A stretch of DNA of 60,445 nt from an uncultured Rhodospirillales bacterium (GCA_913060675.1 CAJXUS010000020.1:1-60445), one strand, 5' to 3'; positions 28,369 through 37,222 are shown, numbered from the stretch's first letter. Notes: generated from the letters alone by a model not told the origin. Made by a program: numbers and translations.

Positions 28369-29016
28369 TCAACTACTTAGCTTGTTTCTTAGCCAGTCCT
28401 CAACAGCGAGAGTATATTTTTCAAGTACGGGTTTCGCGATAGGGTGCTGCGATATCTGCTCGCGCCATGCCATCATTTTTTGTGACAAAATGAGAGGATG
28501 GTCGACCACCTCAAACATTTTTGCGGCAAGAAGAATTGTCGGAGCAAAGCCGCAATCAGCTAATGATACCTTGTCACCAGCAATATAAGGGGCAAAGCGG
28601 CCCATTTTCTCTAACATATTGAGTTGCTGGTTTAACTCCTGAAGGTTTGCTTCAATAACATGATCTTGCCGTTGAGAGGGAGCCATGTGTTTGAACAGAG
28701 CCCTTATCAGGGGTTCGACTTTTAAATCGTGAAACCGGGATAACATCCTTGTGGTGGCACGGTCTTTCATATTCCTAGGCAACAAAGCGGGTTCTGGAAA
28801 TCGTTCTTCCAGGTATTCGTTGATGGTCTCTGATTCGCTAATGACCAGGTCATCATCTACAAGTGCAGGCACGGTTCCTGTGGGGACGATGGCTCTGTAG
28901 TTTTCACTGCCATAGCCGCCTAATGGGGCACGGTGATCGACGTCTATTCCCTTAAGGGCAAGTACGAGCTCTACCTTGGCGCAGTAGTTACTCACAGGCA
29001 CTGTATAAAAAATCAT
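28369..29016 (-). CDS. glutathione S-transferase family protein
   Basis: This 215-residue cytoplasmic protein has an N-terminal thioredoxin-like domain starting MIFYTVPVSNYCAKVELVLALKG (core residues SNYCAKVEL; Ser/Cys near residue 9-12) and the glutathione-binding TGTVPALVDDDLVISESETI with the cis-Pro and ES pair. An all-helical C-terminal domain has AGDKVSLADCGFAPT. It belongs to the general bacterial GST group and its substrate is unknown. It lies 61 bases downstream of the solute-binding protein gene, with a hairpin between them. Confidence 0.9.
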   Translation of the reverse strand: MIFYTVPVSNYCAKVELVLALKGIDVDHRAPLGGYGSENYRAIVPTGTVPALVDDDLVISESETINEYLEERFPEPALLPRNMKDRATTRMLSRFHDLKVEPLIRALFKHMAPSQRQDHVIEANLQELNQQLNMLEKMGRFAPYIAGDKVSLADCGFAPTILLAAKMFEVVDHPLILSQKMMAWREQISQHPIAKPVLEKYTLAVEDWLRNKLSS

Positions 29017-29034
29017 TATGTTGGCTCATAAAAG

Positions 29035-29058
29035 AGCGGGTTGATTAACCAGCCCGCT
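29035..29058 (-). terminator. Possible terminator between the binding-protein gene and GST
   Basis: On the minus strand AGCGGG pairs with CCCGCT (29053-29058 with 29035-29040) and is followed by CTTTTATG. The stem is only six pairs with a possible inner GGTT/AACC extension, so termination may be partial. Confidence 0.55.
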
Positions 29059-29077
29059 ATCATGATTGGTCGCTGAC

Positions 29078-29866
29078 CTAGTCAGCAAGATTCCATTTTT
29101 TTGCGAGTTGCTTGAAGAAGCCGCGTGTTTTCTTGAGCTCGATCCAATGGTTGAGATAGTTGATCCAAACTTGATCATCCTGTGCGACGAGCATAGCCAA
29201 AGGGGTTGGCGAACGTGCTTCTTTAACAGGTACAACTGCCATTTGTTCGTACTTCTTTACCAAAGTGGCAGCCTCAACGTTTGAGGTAATGTGTACCATG
29301 GCCCGGCCAGAGAGGACTTCTTGAAAATCGCGCGCGGGGGCTTCTACAGATTTGAGTGTTGCTTTTGGAAAGTACTCTTTTGCCTGCTGTTCCTGAACTG
29401 TTCCCAGGGTCGTTGCAACAGATACGTCTGAGCTGTTGATGTCTTCCCAGGAATTGAATTTAGAGAGATGTTTTTTCAGCGTCAGTGGAACTGTACCAAC
29501 GTGATAGTAGCTATCGGTATATCCGGCGACCGCCATACGTTTAGGGTTCAAAGAGGCGCTGGTTGTCATATCGTATTTATCGGCGATGACACCGTTGATT
29601 AAGGTTTTCCAATCAGTTGGAACGAACTTAACTTCAACACCCATATCTTTGGCGAGCTCAGTAACAACATCGATATCAAAGCCTTCGTAATTACCCGTTG
29701 CGGTGTTTTTGACCGTCATTGGGTTCCAGTCACCTGTTGTGCCAATTCGAATCTCCCCAGAGCTGAGGATTTTATTGAGGCGGGAAGGTTCTACTGCATC
29801 AGCGAGGGATAAACCTCCAGTAACGAGCAGGGTTACTGCAGAGAGTAGTGTGCGAATTTTCAGCAT
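29078..29866 (-). CDS. periplasmic solute-binding protein family 3 (PheC/amino-acid type)
   Basis: This 262-residue exported protein has a signal peptide of about 23 residues (LLSAVTLLVTGGLSLADA) and an SBP_bac_3 fold. Typical segments are GEIRIGTTGDWNPMT, YEGFDIDVVTELAKDMG and YDMTTSASLNPKRMA. It resembles polar amino-acid binding proteins and the periplasmic cyclohexadienyl dehydratases. No cognate permease or ATPase for amino acids is adjacent; the upstream genes are thiBPQ. It may be an enzyme or a sensor rather than a transporter part. Confidence 0.87.
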   Translation of the reverse strand: MLKIRTLLSAVTLLVTGGLSLADAVEPSRLNKILSSGEIRIGTTGDWNPMTVKNTATGNYEGFDIDVVTELAKDMGVEVKFVPTDWKTLINGVIADKYDMTTSASLNPKRMAVAGYTDSYYHVGTVPLTLKKHLSKFNSWEDINSSDVSVATTLGTVQEQQAKEYFPKATLKSVEAPARDFQEVLSGRAMVHITSNVEAATLVKKYEQMAVVPVKEARSPTPLAMLVAQDDQVWINYLNHWIELKKTRGFFKQLAKKWNLAD

Positions 29867-30004
29867 TAGAATTCCGGTTTTACGGCTATTTCAAAGAAGG
29901 GCTAGGCGAACAACTGTAGAACATTTCAAAAACTACTACCAGTAATAAGCGATAATAGTATAGGCCTGCCGTCTTCAAAGTTTTGTGAAGATTGAGATCG
30001 TGAT

Positions 30005-30652
30005 TTAGGAGAGGTGGATGACCCGGTCGGCGATTTCATCTGCGTCATCTGATAAATGCGTCACCATAAGCGTTAGCAATTTGTGCTCACAGTGAAGGCG
30101 TTTAACCAACTTTAACATCTCTTTTCTGAGTGTCTGGTCAAGTGCACTAAAAGGCTCATCGAGAAGCAATACGGGACGTCGCCGCACCAGACACCGTGCC
30201 AATGCTACCCGTTGCCTCTGTCCCCCGGATAATTCCGATGGTAAGCGCTTGTTAAAGCCAGACAGGCCGACGTCGTTTAAAGCACTGTCGACAGCAACAT
30301 GGTCTGAATTGGACAAACGTAGTCCTGGATTTATACCGAGGCCGATATTTTCTTCGGCTGTGAGGTGGGCAAAGAGATTGTGCTCTTGGAATAGGCTTGT
30401 AATAGGGCGTTCTGCTGGAGCCAGCGAAGAAAGGTCCTGACTGTTAAACGTAATGACACCTGATAAGGGCGCGTCAAATCCGGCGATTAAATTTAAGAGA
30501 GTGGATTTTCCAACTCCCGACGGGCCAAGAATTGCAACAAGCTCGCCGGGGTTAATCTGTAAATCGAATTCCAGTACTTCGCCGAGTTTCGTATGCTTAA
30601 AAGAGAGGTGAGAAATTTGCAGCCCCGGTGTTAGGTTCGCCATATTAAGCAT
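30005..30652 (-). CDS. thiQ: thiamine ABC transporter ATP-binding protein ThiQ
   Basis: ThiQ energises thiamine/TPP import. The 215-residue ABC ATPase has Walker A GPSGVGKSTLLN, the signature LSGGQRQRVALARCL, Walker B PVLLLDEPFSALD and the switch His in MVTHLSDDADE. I set the start at ATG 30652, which overlaps the thiP stop (ATG within the last codons) and has AAGGAT upstream; a start at 30703 would overlap thiP more deeply. It is the last gene of the TPP-riboswitch operon thiB-thiP-thiQ. Confidence 0.93.
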   Translation of the reverse strand: MLNMANLTPGLQISHLSFKHTKLGEVLEFDLQINPGELVAILGPSGVGKSTLLNLIAGFDAPLSGVITFNSQDLSSLAPAERPITSLFQEHNLFAHLTAEENIGLGINPGLRLSNSDHVAVDSALNDVGLSGFNKRLPSELSGGQRQRVALARCLVRRRPVLLLDEPFSALDQTLRKEMLKLVKRLHCEHKLLTLMVTHLSDDADEIADRVIHLS

Positions 30653-32354
30653 TGTGAGGGGCATCCTTGTTGAGTTTTCTATCGCGGTTTTTTGTTTTTC
30701 CAAAATTGGGAAGAAACCATTTTCCTGCGATTATGCGCTCGATCACCATGAAAAGAAGTAAACTTTGCAAGCAGAGGAAAAGGGCGATGATTGCGGCATC
30801 TTCAAGCCGATAACTCCCCATTTTTTGATACATGAATAACGGCAAAGTGGTGAAATCCTGGGTACCAAACAGGGCAATAACACTCAAGTCCCCCGTAGAT
30901 AAGGCAGCTGATAAGCCGAGGGCAAGGCCCAGAGCTTTTCTGTTTTGAGGCCAATCGATTACTCGAATACGGTTTAGGCCGGTTATGGCCAGACTACGGC
31001 AAAGAAGATCACTTTTTTGACCAGAGGTTTCGAAGCTAGGGATGAGAATGCGTAGGGCGAAAGGGAGAGCCATCAAGGCATTGACAGTAACAACGAGAAA
31101 AGGGGCCAAGACTGTTAGGCTTGCCATCCCCTTGAAGATAATAAAGAGCCCGGTGGCCAAAACAAATGGGGGTAAAAGAAGAATAATACTCCCTGACAGA
31201 TCGGTAATTGCCGCGAGGGGTTTTGAAAGTGGTTTCCCACCTAAGCGTGATGGTAGATGAAGGCTGCGTATCATAATGGCGATACCAACAGCCAAAAAGA
31301 GGGTAAGAGTTCCTGCCGCCAAGGAAATCTTGAGGCTGTTAAAAGCAGCGCTCCAGAGTTTTTCATCTCCCAGGACTTCGAAAAGCCGTGGTGAAAAGGC
31401 TTTTTGGACCGTGGCGAGCAAGGGGGGGAATACCAGTAGCGACATCGCAATGAGAGCCAGTGCATCTGTGGCTATCGCGGATGGCTTGGATGCGTCAAAA
31501 CGTTTTGTTGGACGCTCTTCAGTATTTCCCAAGGTAATGTTGCGGGAAAAATGGCTACCAATTAACAACAACACAGAACAGAGGGCTAATTGTGTTAACG
31601 ACAGAACCACAGCTTTTGGAATGTCAAAATCGAGCCTTATGGCCTGATAGATTGCGACTTCTAGGGTATTGGTTGAAGGCCCTCCCCCCAGTGCAAGAAC
31701 CACGGCGAAGGATGTAAAGCAAAGCAGGAAGACGAGGCCGCAAGACGCTGGTAATACACGCCGTAACATCGGCCACTCTATCAGTCGAAAAATATCCCGA
31801 TCGGACATATTTAACTGCGCCGTCGAACGCCAATACTCCTTCGGTAAAGATTCAAGGGTTTGAAGAAAAATTCTGGCCAGAAGGGGGGCATTGAAAAAAA
31901 CATGGGCTATCAGAATGCCAATAAGTCCATAGAGATAGTTACCTGCAGAGAGATCAAAGAGAGATAATACCTGATTGAGCCATCCATTTCGGCCGTGGAT
32001 GGCGACGACACCGAACACCCCGACAATGGTTGGGACAATCAACGAAAGTGACGCCATGTGTAAAAAAAGCATTCGCCCAGGTAAGTTCGGGCGGCGAGAC
32101 AACGCACGTGCTACGGGGATTGCGATAATGGTTGCTATAACAGTGCTTAGGGTTGCCTGGTAAAGGGTAAATCCAATAACCCGAAACAGGTAATTGTTGT
32201 TAAAAATTTTCGAGAGGTCGATCTCTGGGATTTGACTGAATAATCCAGTAAAAGCGAGTCCCAATATCAAAGCTATCGCACCGAGGCTGAGAAAGCCTGG
32301 CCACAAGAAAACCAACCATCTTGGGGTTAAGCTTGGCTTTGATACGGGGCTCAT
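30645..32354 (-). CDS. thiP: thiamine ABC transporter permease ThiP
   Basis: ThiP is the 569-residue inner-membrane permease of the thiamine/TPP importer. It has two homologous halves, each about six helices with a binding-protein-dependent transport loop; the first half has LPKEYWRSTAQLNMSDRDIFR and the second has ALPFALRILIPSF before its EAA-like region. The fused double permease is typical of ThiP. It starts 14 bases after thiB and overlaps thiQ by eight bases. Confidence 0.94.
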   Translation of the reverse strand: MSPVSKPSLTPRWLVFLWPGFLSLGAIALILGLAFTGLFSQIPEIDLSKIFNNNYLFRVIGFTLYQATLSTVIATIIAIPVARALSRRPNLPGRMLFLHMASLSLIVPTIVGVFGVVAIHGRNGWLNQVLSLFDLSAGNYLYGLIGILIAHVFFNAPLLARIFLQTLESLPKEYWRSTAQLNMSDRDIFRLIEWPMLRRVLPASCGLVFLLCFTSFAVVLALGGGPSTNTLEVAIYQAIRLDFDIPKAVVLSLTQLALCSVLLLIGSHFSRNITLGNTEERPTKRFDASKPSAIATDALALIAMSLLVFPPLLATVQKAFSPRLFEVLGDEKLWSAAFNSLKISLAAGTLTLFLAVGIAIMIRSLHLPSRLGGKPLSKPLAAITDLSGSIILLLPPFVLATGLFIIFKGMASLTVLAPFLVVTVNALMALPFALRILIPSFETSGQKSDLLCRSLAITGLNRIRVIDWPQNRKALGLALGLSAALSTGDLSVIALFGTQDFTTLPLFMYQKMGSYRLEDAAIIALFLCLQSLLLFMVIERIIAGKWFLPNFGKTKNRDRKLNKDAPHNA

Positions 32355-32368
32355 TGAATTATTCAGGT

Positions 32369-33385
32369 TTAGCGATCAATAGCCCCAAGCCAGTTATCGA
32401 TCCAGGCTTGGCGATTGTTCTGTGCATCTTCCGGGCTGAAAAGAAGCGCTTTTTCTGGTTTCGGAAGTTCCTCAAATGTGCTTGGCAATTCATCGCCAAG
32501 ATCAATGGCAGGATACATCCAGTTGCCTGTGGGAATTTGATTTTGGAAATCCTTGGTGGCGATAAAGCTCATAAAATCTTGAGCAAGCTCAGGCTCTTTT
32601 GAGCTTGAAAGCTGAGCTGCAACTTCCACTTGGGTATAGTGACCTTCATCGAAAATCGCGGCTTTATATTGCTTATTTTCTTCGGCAATGATGTGATAAG
32701 CCGGAGAGGTGGTATAGCTTAAGACCATGTCCGCTTCACCGTCCTTAAACAAGCCGTAGGCTTCGCTCCAGCCTTTGGTTACTGTTACGATTTTAGGCGA
32801 GAGTTTCTGCCAGGCTTCTACGGATTGATCACCATAAACTTTCTGCATCCAGAGCATAAATCCAAGACCAGTCGTCGAGCTTCTTGGGTCTTGAATTATA
32901 ATCTTTAGGTCTGGGTTTTCATTGATCAATTGATCAAGGCTGGCGGGGGCGTTGGATAACTTCTCGCTATTGTAAACGAAGGCGAAGTAGCCGTAATCAA
33001 AGGGAACAAAAAATTCATCGTTCCAAGAAATCGGGAGCTTAAAGCTCTGTGATGAAACATTACTCTTTGCGAATAACCCAGTGGCAGCAGCTTCGGCGGT
33101 CAGATTGGTATCCAAACCTAGAACAACATCTGCTGCAGTGTCTTTTCCCTCGAGTTTTAAACGGCTGAGAATACCAACGGAAGAATCAACAGCAACGAAT
33201 TGAAGGTCGCAATTACAATTGGCTTCAAAGGCCTTCTCAACCTTGGGACCTGCGCCCCAATCGGCGGCAAACGCATCATAGGTATAAACAGTAAGAATTT
33301 TTTTATCATCGGCAGAAGCTGAAGAGGTCATGCCTAAGCCGAGAGTTGTTGCTGCTATGGCAGCTGTAAATGTGCGCAGGATCAT
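32369..33385 (-). CDS. thiB: thiamine ABC transporter substrate-binding protein ThiB
   Basis: ThiB (TbpA) binds thiamine and its phosphates in the periplasm. The 338-residue protein has a cleavable signal (TFTAAIAATTLGLGMTSSASA, ending near residue 25) and conserved parts such as LTVYTYDAFAADWG, KLEGKDTAADVVLGLDTNL and VLSYTTSPAYH. I put the start at 33385 because GGAG lies six bases upstream, inside ATGGAGCGTCGCATG; an ATG at 33397 lacks a site. A TPP riboswitch lies 110-200 bases upstream, which confirms the substrate class. Confidence 0.95.
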   Translation of the reverse strand: MILRTFTAAIAATTLGLGMTSSASADDKKILTVYTYDAFAADWGAGPKVEKAFEANCNCDLQFVAVDSSVGILSRLKLEGKDTAADVVLGLDTNLTAEAAATGLFAKSNVSSQSFKLPISWNDEFFVPFDYGYFAFVYNSEKLSNAPASLDQLINENPDLKIIIQDPRSSTTGLGFMLWMQKVYGDQSVEAWQKLSPKIVTVTKGWSEAYGLFKDGEADMVLSYTTSPAYHIIAEENKQYKAAIFDEGHYTQVEVAAQLSSSKEPELAQDFMSFIATKDFQNQIPTGNWMYPAIDLGDELPSTFEELPKPEKALLFSPEDAQNNRQAWIDNWLGAIDR

Positions 33386-33498
33386 GCGACGCTCCATATT
33401 TTTGTGGGCGGGCCCATATTTTAATGCGGGTGGACCTGAAAAATCTGGAATGTATAAGGTAGATAGGAACCATGAGGCTACTATCCGCGTCCAGTCTT

Positions 33499-33587
33499 CA
33501 ATTCCCTCCGCCGGTATTAACCGGTTCAGGTTCGACGGGTTTATTTCTTGTCGAGAAATCTCTCAGCCCTTAGTGGGCACCCCGTTG
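33499..33587 (-). promoter_or_regulatory. TPP riboswitch (THI element) controlling thiBPQ
   Basis: Read on the minus strand this has the THI-box core: GGGGTGCCCACTAAGGGCTG with GCTGAGAGA, then ACCCGTCGAACCTGAACCGG and TTAATACCGGCGGAGGGA. P1 is closed by CAA (33587-33585) and TTG (33501-33499). It binds thiamine pyrophosphate, and high TPP would turn the thiBPQ importer off. No strong terminator is seen between it and thiB, so control may be at translation. A further helix lies just upstream at about 33590-33660. Confidence 0.95.
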
Positions 33588-33726
33588 AGACAGATGCGGA
33601 GCTTAGACCTTTATCAGGTGTCCAGCAAGGGGTTCTCCCCGTAGTTCTGTCTGTGGACCCAATGAATATGCGAATGTGTTAAATGCAAATACTGTTTAAT
33701 TTAAAGAGAGTGATATCATTCATAAA

Positions 33727-33796
33727 AAAGAGCCCAATCCAATCATGAAGACCAAGCGGGAAAGGCATGGTTTATCACAATTTTTTTGGGCTCTTT
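33727..33796 (-). terminator. Terminator downstream of nhaA
   Basis: AAAGAGCCCAA at 33727-33737 pairs with TTGGGCTCTTT at 33786-33796, an 11-base-pair stem around a large 48-base loop that contains a smaller CATG/CATG pairing. On the minus strand a T-run follows (33729-33724). It lies 25 bases after the nhaA stop and shields the riboswitch operon. Confidence 0.75.
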
Positions 33797-33821
33797 CTAT
33801 AGGTTTTGTCGGCTATTTTTA

Positions 33822-35018
33822 CTAATTCACCTGACTGGTACTTAATTCAGGCTTACTTTGTTGTGCCCCAAAACGAAGTAAGAGAAATCCTGCAATTGCC
33901 GAGAGAATAGACCCGCTTAATACGCCAATTCTCACTTGCCCGGCAACGTTCGGATCCTCAAAGGCGAGGCCGCCGATAAACAAGCTCATGGTAAAGCCAA
34001 TACCCGTGAGGAGGGCCAATGCATAGATCTGGCTCCAGTTTGTTCCCTCAGGTAGGCGGCATATTTTCGACTTGGCTGCAAACCAAATGAAAGAAAACAC
34101 ACCGAGTTGCTTACCGATAAACAAACCAGCAGCAATACCGAGGGTAAGAGGGGCGATCACCGTTTCCAGTGTAACACCAAGCAATGATACCCCGGCATTT
34201 GCGAAGGCAAATATCGGTAAAATCATAAAGGCGACCCAGGGGTGCAGACTGTGCTCAAGGTTCTTTAAGGGACTTCTATCTTCTGCTGTCTTACCGTTCA
34301 ATGGGATGGCAAAGCCCAAAGCAACACCAGCAAGCGTTGCATGAACACCGGATTTTAGAACGCAAACCCACAGGATAATTCCAACCAGGATATAAGGTGT
34401 TTTTGCAGTCACACCCACGCGGTTGAGGATCAAGAGGCCTAGTAAGGCGGCTGCAGCGAGCGCGAGTGAGATCAATGACAGTTCAGCTGTGTAGAAGAAG
34501 GCGATGATGATGATCGCGCCGAGGTCATCAAAAATGGCAATGGCTGTAAGTAAAATCTTAAGCGATAAGGGAACTCTATTACCAACAAGAGCCATAATAC
34601 CAAGAGCGAAAGCAATGTCGGTGGCTGTTGGAATCGCCCATCCGTCCATATTTGTACCTTCACCCCAATTTATTCCGCTGAAGACAAGGGCAGGTATGAC
34701 CATGCCGCCGATTGCAGCGATTGCAGGCAGAGCTATCTGATCTACAGAAGAGAGTTGGCCTTCCAGGATCTCTCGCTTCAACTCAAGACCTATAAGTAGA
34801 AAGAAGACGGCCATAAAGCCATCATTGATCCAGAGTAAGACAGGTTTGGAGAGAGCCATTTCGCCCAGTGCGATCGTAAAAGGCGTTTCGAGCATACCCG
34901 TATAAAGTGATGCCAATGGAGAATTTGAGGCAATGAGTGCCAATAAAGCAGCAAGCATGAGAGTTATCCCGCCTGCTGATTCCATTTGAAGAAAGTTTCT
35001 AATCATTCTGGTTGGCAT
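33822..35018 (-). CDS. nhaA: Na+/H+ antiporter NhaA
   Basis: NhaA exchanges two protons for one sodium ion across the inner membrane, important for saline or alkaline conditions. The 398-residue protein has about 12 helices. The ion-binding aspartates lie in IPTATDIAFALGIMALVG (first) and LLTAIAIFDDLGAIIIIAFFY (paired Asp). The start ATG at 35018 has GGAG eight bases upstream. It is divergent from the OxyR-like gene across 130 bases and ends at a strong hairpin. The length and both motifs match the family. Confidence 0.96.
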   Translation of the reverse strand: MPTRMIRNFLQMESAGGITLMLAALLALIASNSPLASLYTGMLETPFTIALGEMALSKPVLLWINDGFMAVFFLLIGLELKREILEGQLSSVDQIALPAIAAIGGMVIPALVFSGINWGEGTNMDGWAIPTATDIAFALGIMALVGNRVPLSLKILLTAIAIFDDLGAIIIIAFFYTAELSLISLALAAAALLGLLILNRVGVTAKTPYILVGIILWVCVLKSGVHATLAGVALGFAIPLNGKTAEDRSPLKNLEHSLHPWVAFMILPIFAFANAGVSLLGVTLETVIAPLTLGIAAGLFIGKQLGVFSFIWFAAKSKICRLPEGTNWSQIYALALLTGIGFTMSLFIGGLAFEDPNVAGQVRIGVLSGSILSAIAGFLLLRFGAQQSKPELSTSQVN

Positions 35019-35121
35019 AACAGGAGCTCCGAAGTTACCAAGAATTTATAGGTAAAATTGTTGTCTAGAGAAAGTAATGATTATTCCTTGATATGTACAA
35101 TCGATTTATTATTCTATATTA

Positions 35122-35136
35122 ATAGGCTTAAACTAT
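35122..35136 (+). promoter_or_regulatory. OxyR-like operator ATAG-N7-CTAT
   Basis: ATAG (35122-35125), seven bases, then CTAT (35133-35136) fits the OxyR half-operator spacing. Another CTAT lies at 35114-35117. The element ends 12 bases before the OxyR-like start codon, so it could mediate autoregulation. One half-site pair alone is weak evidence. Confidence 0.45.
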
Positions 35137-35148
35137 CACGAGATATTT

Positions 35149-36087
35149 ATGGCAAAGCCTACAATCAGACAGCTTGAGTATTTTTTGGCCGTCGCTGAAA
35201 CCCTTCATTTTAGAAAAGCAGCCGAAAGGTTGAACGTGAGCCAACCCACGCTTAGCGACCAGATAAAAGAATTAGAATACCGATTAGGCATCGTCTTGCT
35301 AGAAAGATCTCGTCAGGCAGTTCAATTAACATCTGTTGGTGAAGATCTACTTGATCGGACGAGATATTTACTACGTGATCTCGATGATTTATGTGACGCG
35401 GCAAAGTCAGCGAAAGGTATGCTGGGAGGTCGGTTGCGATTGGGTGTCGCGCCAACCGTAGGTCCATACCTATTGCCGCATGTTATCCCACTGTTGCATC
35501 AAAAATATCCAAAGTTAAAATTACATATTCGAGAAGATCGCTCCAGAGCTCTTGAGCAGACACTGCGAGAAGGGCTACATGATCTTGTATTGACGGCGTT
35601 GCCGGTAGAAGACGATAGCTTTCAATTCAAGGCGCTATATGAAGAGCCTTTACTTATTGGCATGTCTAAAGAGCACCCCTTAGCCGAAAAAGAAATTATC
35701 GAACCTGATGATCTCAAAGGCGAAGAAGTATTGTCACTTGGGGAGGGACATCGTTTGTTCGAACAGATTCAGTTGTTATGTCTTGAGGTGGGGGCCGTGG
35801 TCCAAGGTGATTATGAAGGCACAAGTTTAGATACATTGAGGCAAATGGTTGGGATGAAGATGGGGATATCTTTTTTTCCAAGTCTTTATGTCAGGTCAGA
35901 AATGATAAACGATCCCCAAGTTGTCACGCGCGCAATCACGTTAAAGGCAGCTCGACGTAAAATCGGGTTAGTTTGGCGTCAAAATTCACCAAGATCTTCC
36001 GATTATCAAGCTTTTGGTGATGATATCATGGATGGACTTCGTGATAAAATTGATCAGAAATTGATGATGTTATCAGATCGGTTTTAA
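35149..36087 (+). CDS. OxyR-like LysR family regulator lacking the peroxidatic cysteine
   Basis: This 312-residue LysR-type protein has an N-terminal winged helix (about 1-60, RQLEYFLAVAETLHFRKAA) and a substrate-binding domain very close to OxyR: APTVGPYLLPHVIPLLHQ and TSLDTLRQMVG. In E. coli OxyR the H2O2-sensing motif is GHC199-x8-C208. Here the aligned motif is GHR202-x8-C211: the resolving Cys is kept, but the peroxidatic Cys is Arg, encoded CGT, one base from TGT. It therefore cannot form the normal disulphide. It may sense something else or be locked in one state. It is divergent from nhaA and has an ATAG-N7-CTAT element upstream. Confidence 0.88.
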   Translation: MAKPTIRQLEYFLAVAETLHFRKAAERLNVSQPTLSDQIKELEYRLGIVLLERSRQAVQLTSVGEDLLDRTRYLLRDLDDLCDAAKSAKGMLGGRLRLGVAPTVGPYLLPHVIPLLHQKYPKLKLHIREDRSRALEQTLREGLHDLVLTALPVEDDSFQFKALYEEPLLIGMSKEHPLAEKEIIEPDDLKGEEVLSLGEGHRLFEQIQLLCLEVGAVVQGDYEGTSLDTLRQMVGMKMGISFFPSLYVRSEMINDPQVVTRAITLKAARRKIGLVWRQNSPRSSDYQAFGDDIMDGLRDKIDQKLMMLSDRF

Positions 36088-36143
36088 CTTGTTGGATAAG
36101 CTTTAATGCCAATTTTGATATAGCACTCTTCTTGGCTTACAGA

Positions 36144-36998
36144 TTATTTCTTTGTTATTGGGATCCAAATATCAACTTCACCGGTATCGGTCGTACCATC
36201 AAAGCGATGGTCATAGAGTTCAAAATCTGGTGTCTCAGCATAGTTGTAATTAGAGTTTGGGAGCCAATTTCCCCATATGCCTTGATAAACAGCAGAGAAT
36301 TGATCTCCAATAGGGGAACGATCATTTATGGTAAAGGTAAAAACGGCGTATTCAGCCGTATCGATTGTTAAGCTTTTCATACCCTTTGGAACAGTTGAAA
36401 TGGAGTTGGTTTCGAACGCGGCCATATAGGTGAAATTTTCTACCGATCCTTTTAAACAAAGCCCATAAGCTCGATCTTTATTAACACCTTCTATCTCATT
36501 TATCCGAGTGCAAACTAATCCCCACAGATCGACGGGATTATCACTCGAACTTTCTCCGAAATCTTTGCTCATACCAATGACATTGAAGGGTTTTTTAATT
36601 CGAATAGTGGGCTTCATTGGAAGGGCTCCTGGATCGAGAAAATAAGGTTGTTTGAGAGGCTGTTGAAATTTGGACCTCAATGATCGGCCATCCGTACGAT
36701 ATTGGCCAGGGGGAACACCAAAGGTTCGTTTGAAAGCCCTGGTAAAGGACTGTTGACTATCAAAGCCATAATCCATTGCAAGGTTAATGAGAGCGATATT
36801 GTTGTTCATTTCCAATTTTCGCGCAGCTTCGGTTAAGCGCCTTTGGCGTAAGTAACTCATGGTGCTTTCACCAGTTAAGGCACGAAAAAGCCTTGAAAAG
36901 TAATAAGGAGATAAGCCTGATTTATCAGCGATCTCCTTGAGGGATAATGGCTGTTCTAGGTTTGCTTCAATATAAGAAATGGCTTTGTTGATCGGCAT
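36144..36998 (-). CDS. AraC family regulator with C-terminal GyrI-like effector domain
   Basis: This 284-residue transcriptional regulator has its AraC/XylS double helix-turn-helix at the N-terminus (about residues 8-105; LSLKEIADKSGLSPYYFSRLF and DYGFDSQQSFTRAFKRTFG), the reverse of the classical order. A GyrI-like ligand-binding domain (about 125-284) follows, of the Rob/SbmC type that binds drugs or small molecules. I set the start at 36998 because AGGAG lies five bases upstream. It is divergent from the histidine kinase. The ligand is unknown. Confidence 0.9.
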   Translation of the reverse strand: MPINKAISYIEANLEQPLSLKEIADKSGLSPYYFSRLFRALTGESTMSYLRQRRLTEAARKLEMNNNIALINLAMDYGFDSQQSFTRAFKRTFGVPPGQYRTDGRSLRSKFQQPLKQPYFLDPGALPMKPTIRIKKPFNVIGMSKDFGESSSDNPVDLWGLVCTRINEIEGVNKDRAYGLCLKGSVENFTYMAAFETNSISTVPKGMKSLTIDTAEYAVFTFTINDRSPIGDQFSAVYQGIWGNWLPNSNYNYAETPDFELYDHRFDGTTDTGEVDIWIPITKK

Positions 36999-37146
36999 AA
37001 AAACTCCTGTTCGAGCCAGAATAATCATTCATTTACAGAAGGTCTTGATCAAAATTGCTTTCGGGAAGATTTTTTTATTTTCTTTTTGCAGATAAAAAAA
37101 ATCGTAAATCGTTATAAAGTTTTAGCTAATACCCAATATTCTTGTG

Positions 37147-37162
37147 ACATACGTGAGTATGT
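37147..37162 (+). promoter_or_regulatory. Inverted repeat upstream of the histidine kinase
   Basis: ACATAC-GTGA-GTATGT is a perfect six-base inverted repeat 60 bases before the kinase ATG, in the 224-base divergent region shared with the AraC-type gene. It could be an operator; nothing shows which protein binds it. Confidence 0.4.
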
Positions 37163-37222
37163 AGATGTGATAAAGTAATGCGTGAAGAGGAAGGACCTAA
37201 CATCAAAGAGAATAGGATGTAG

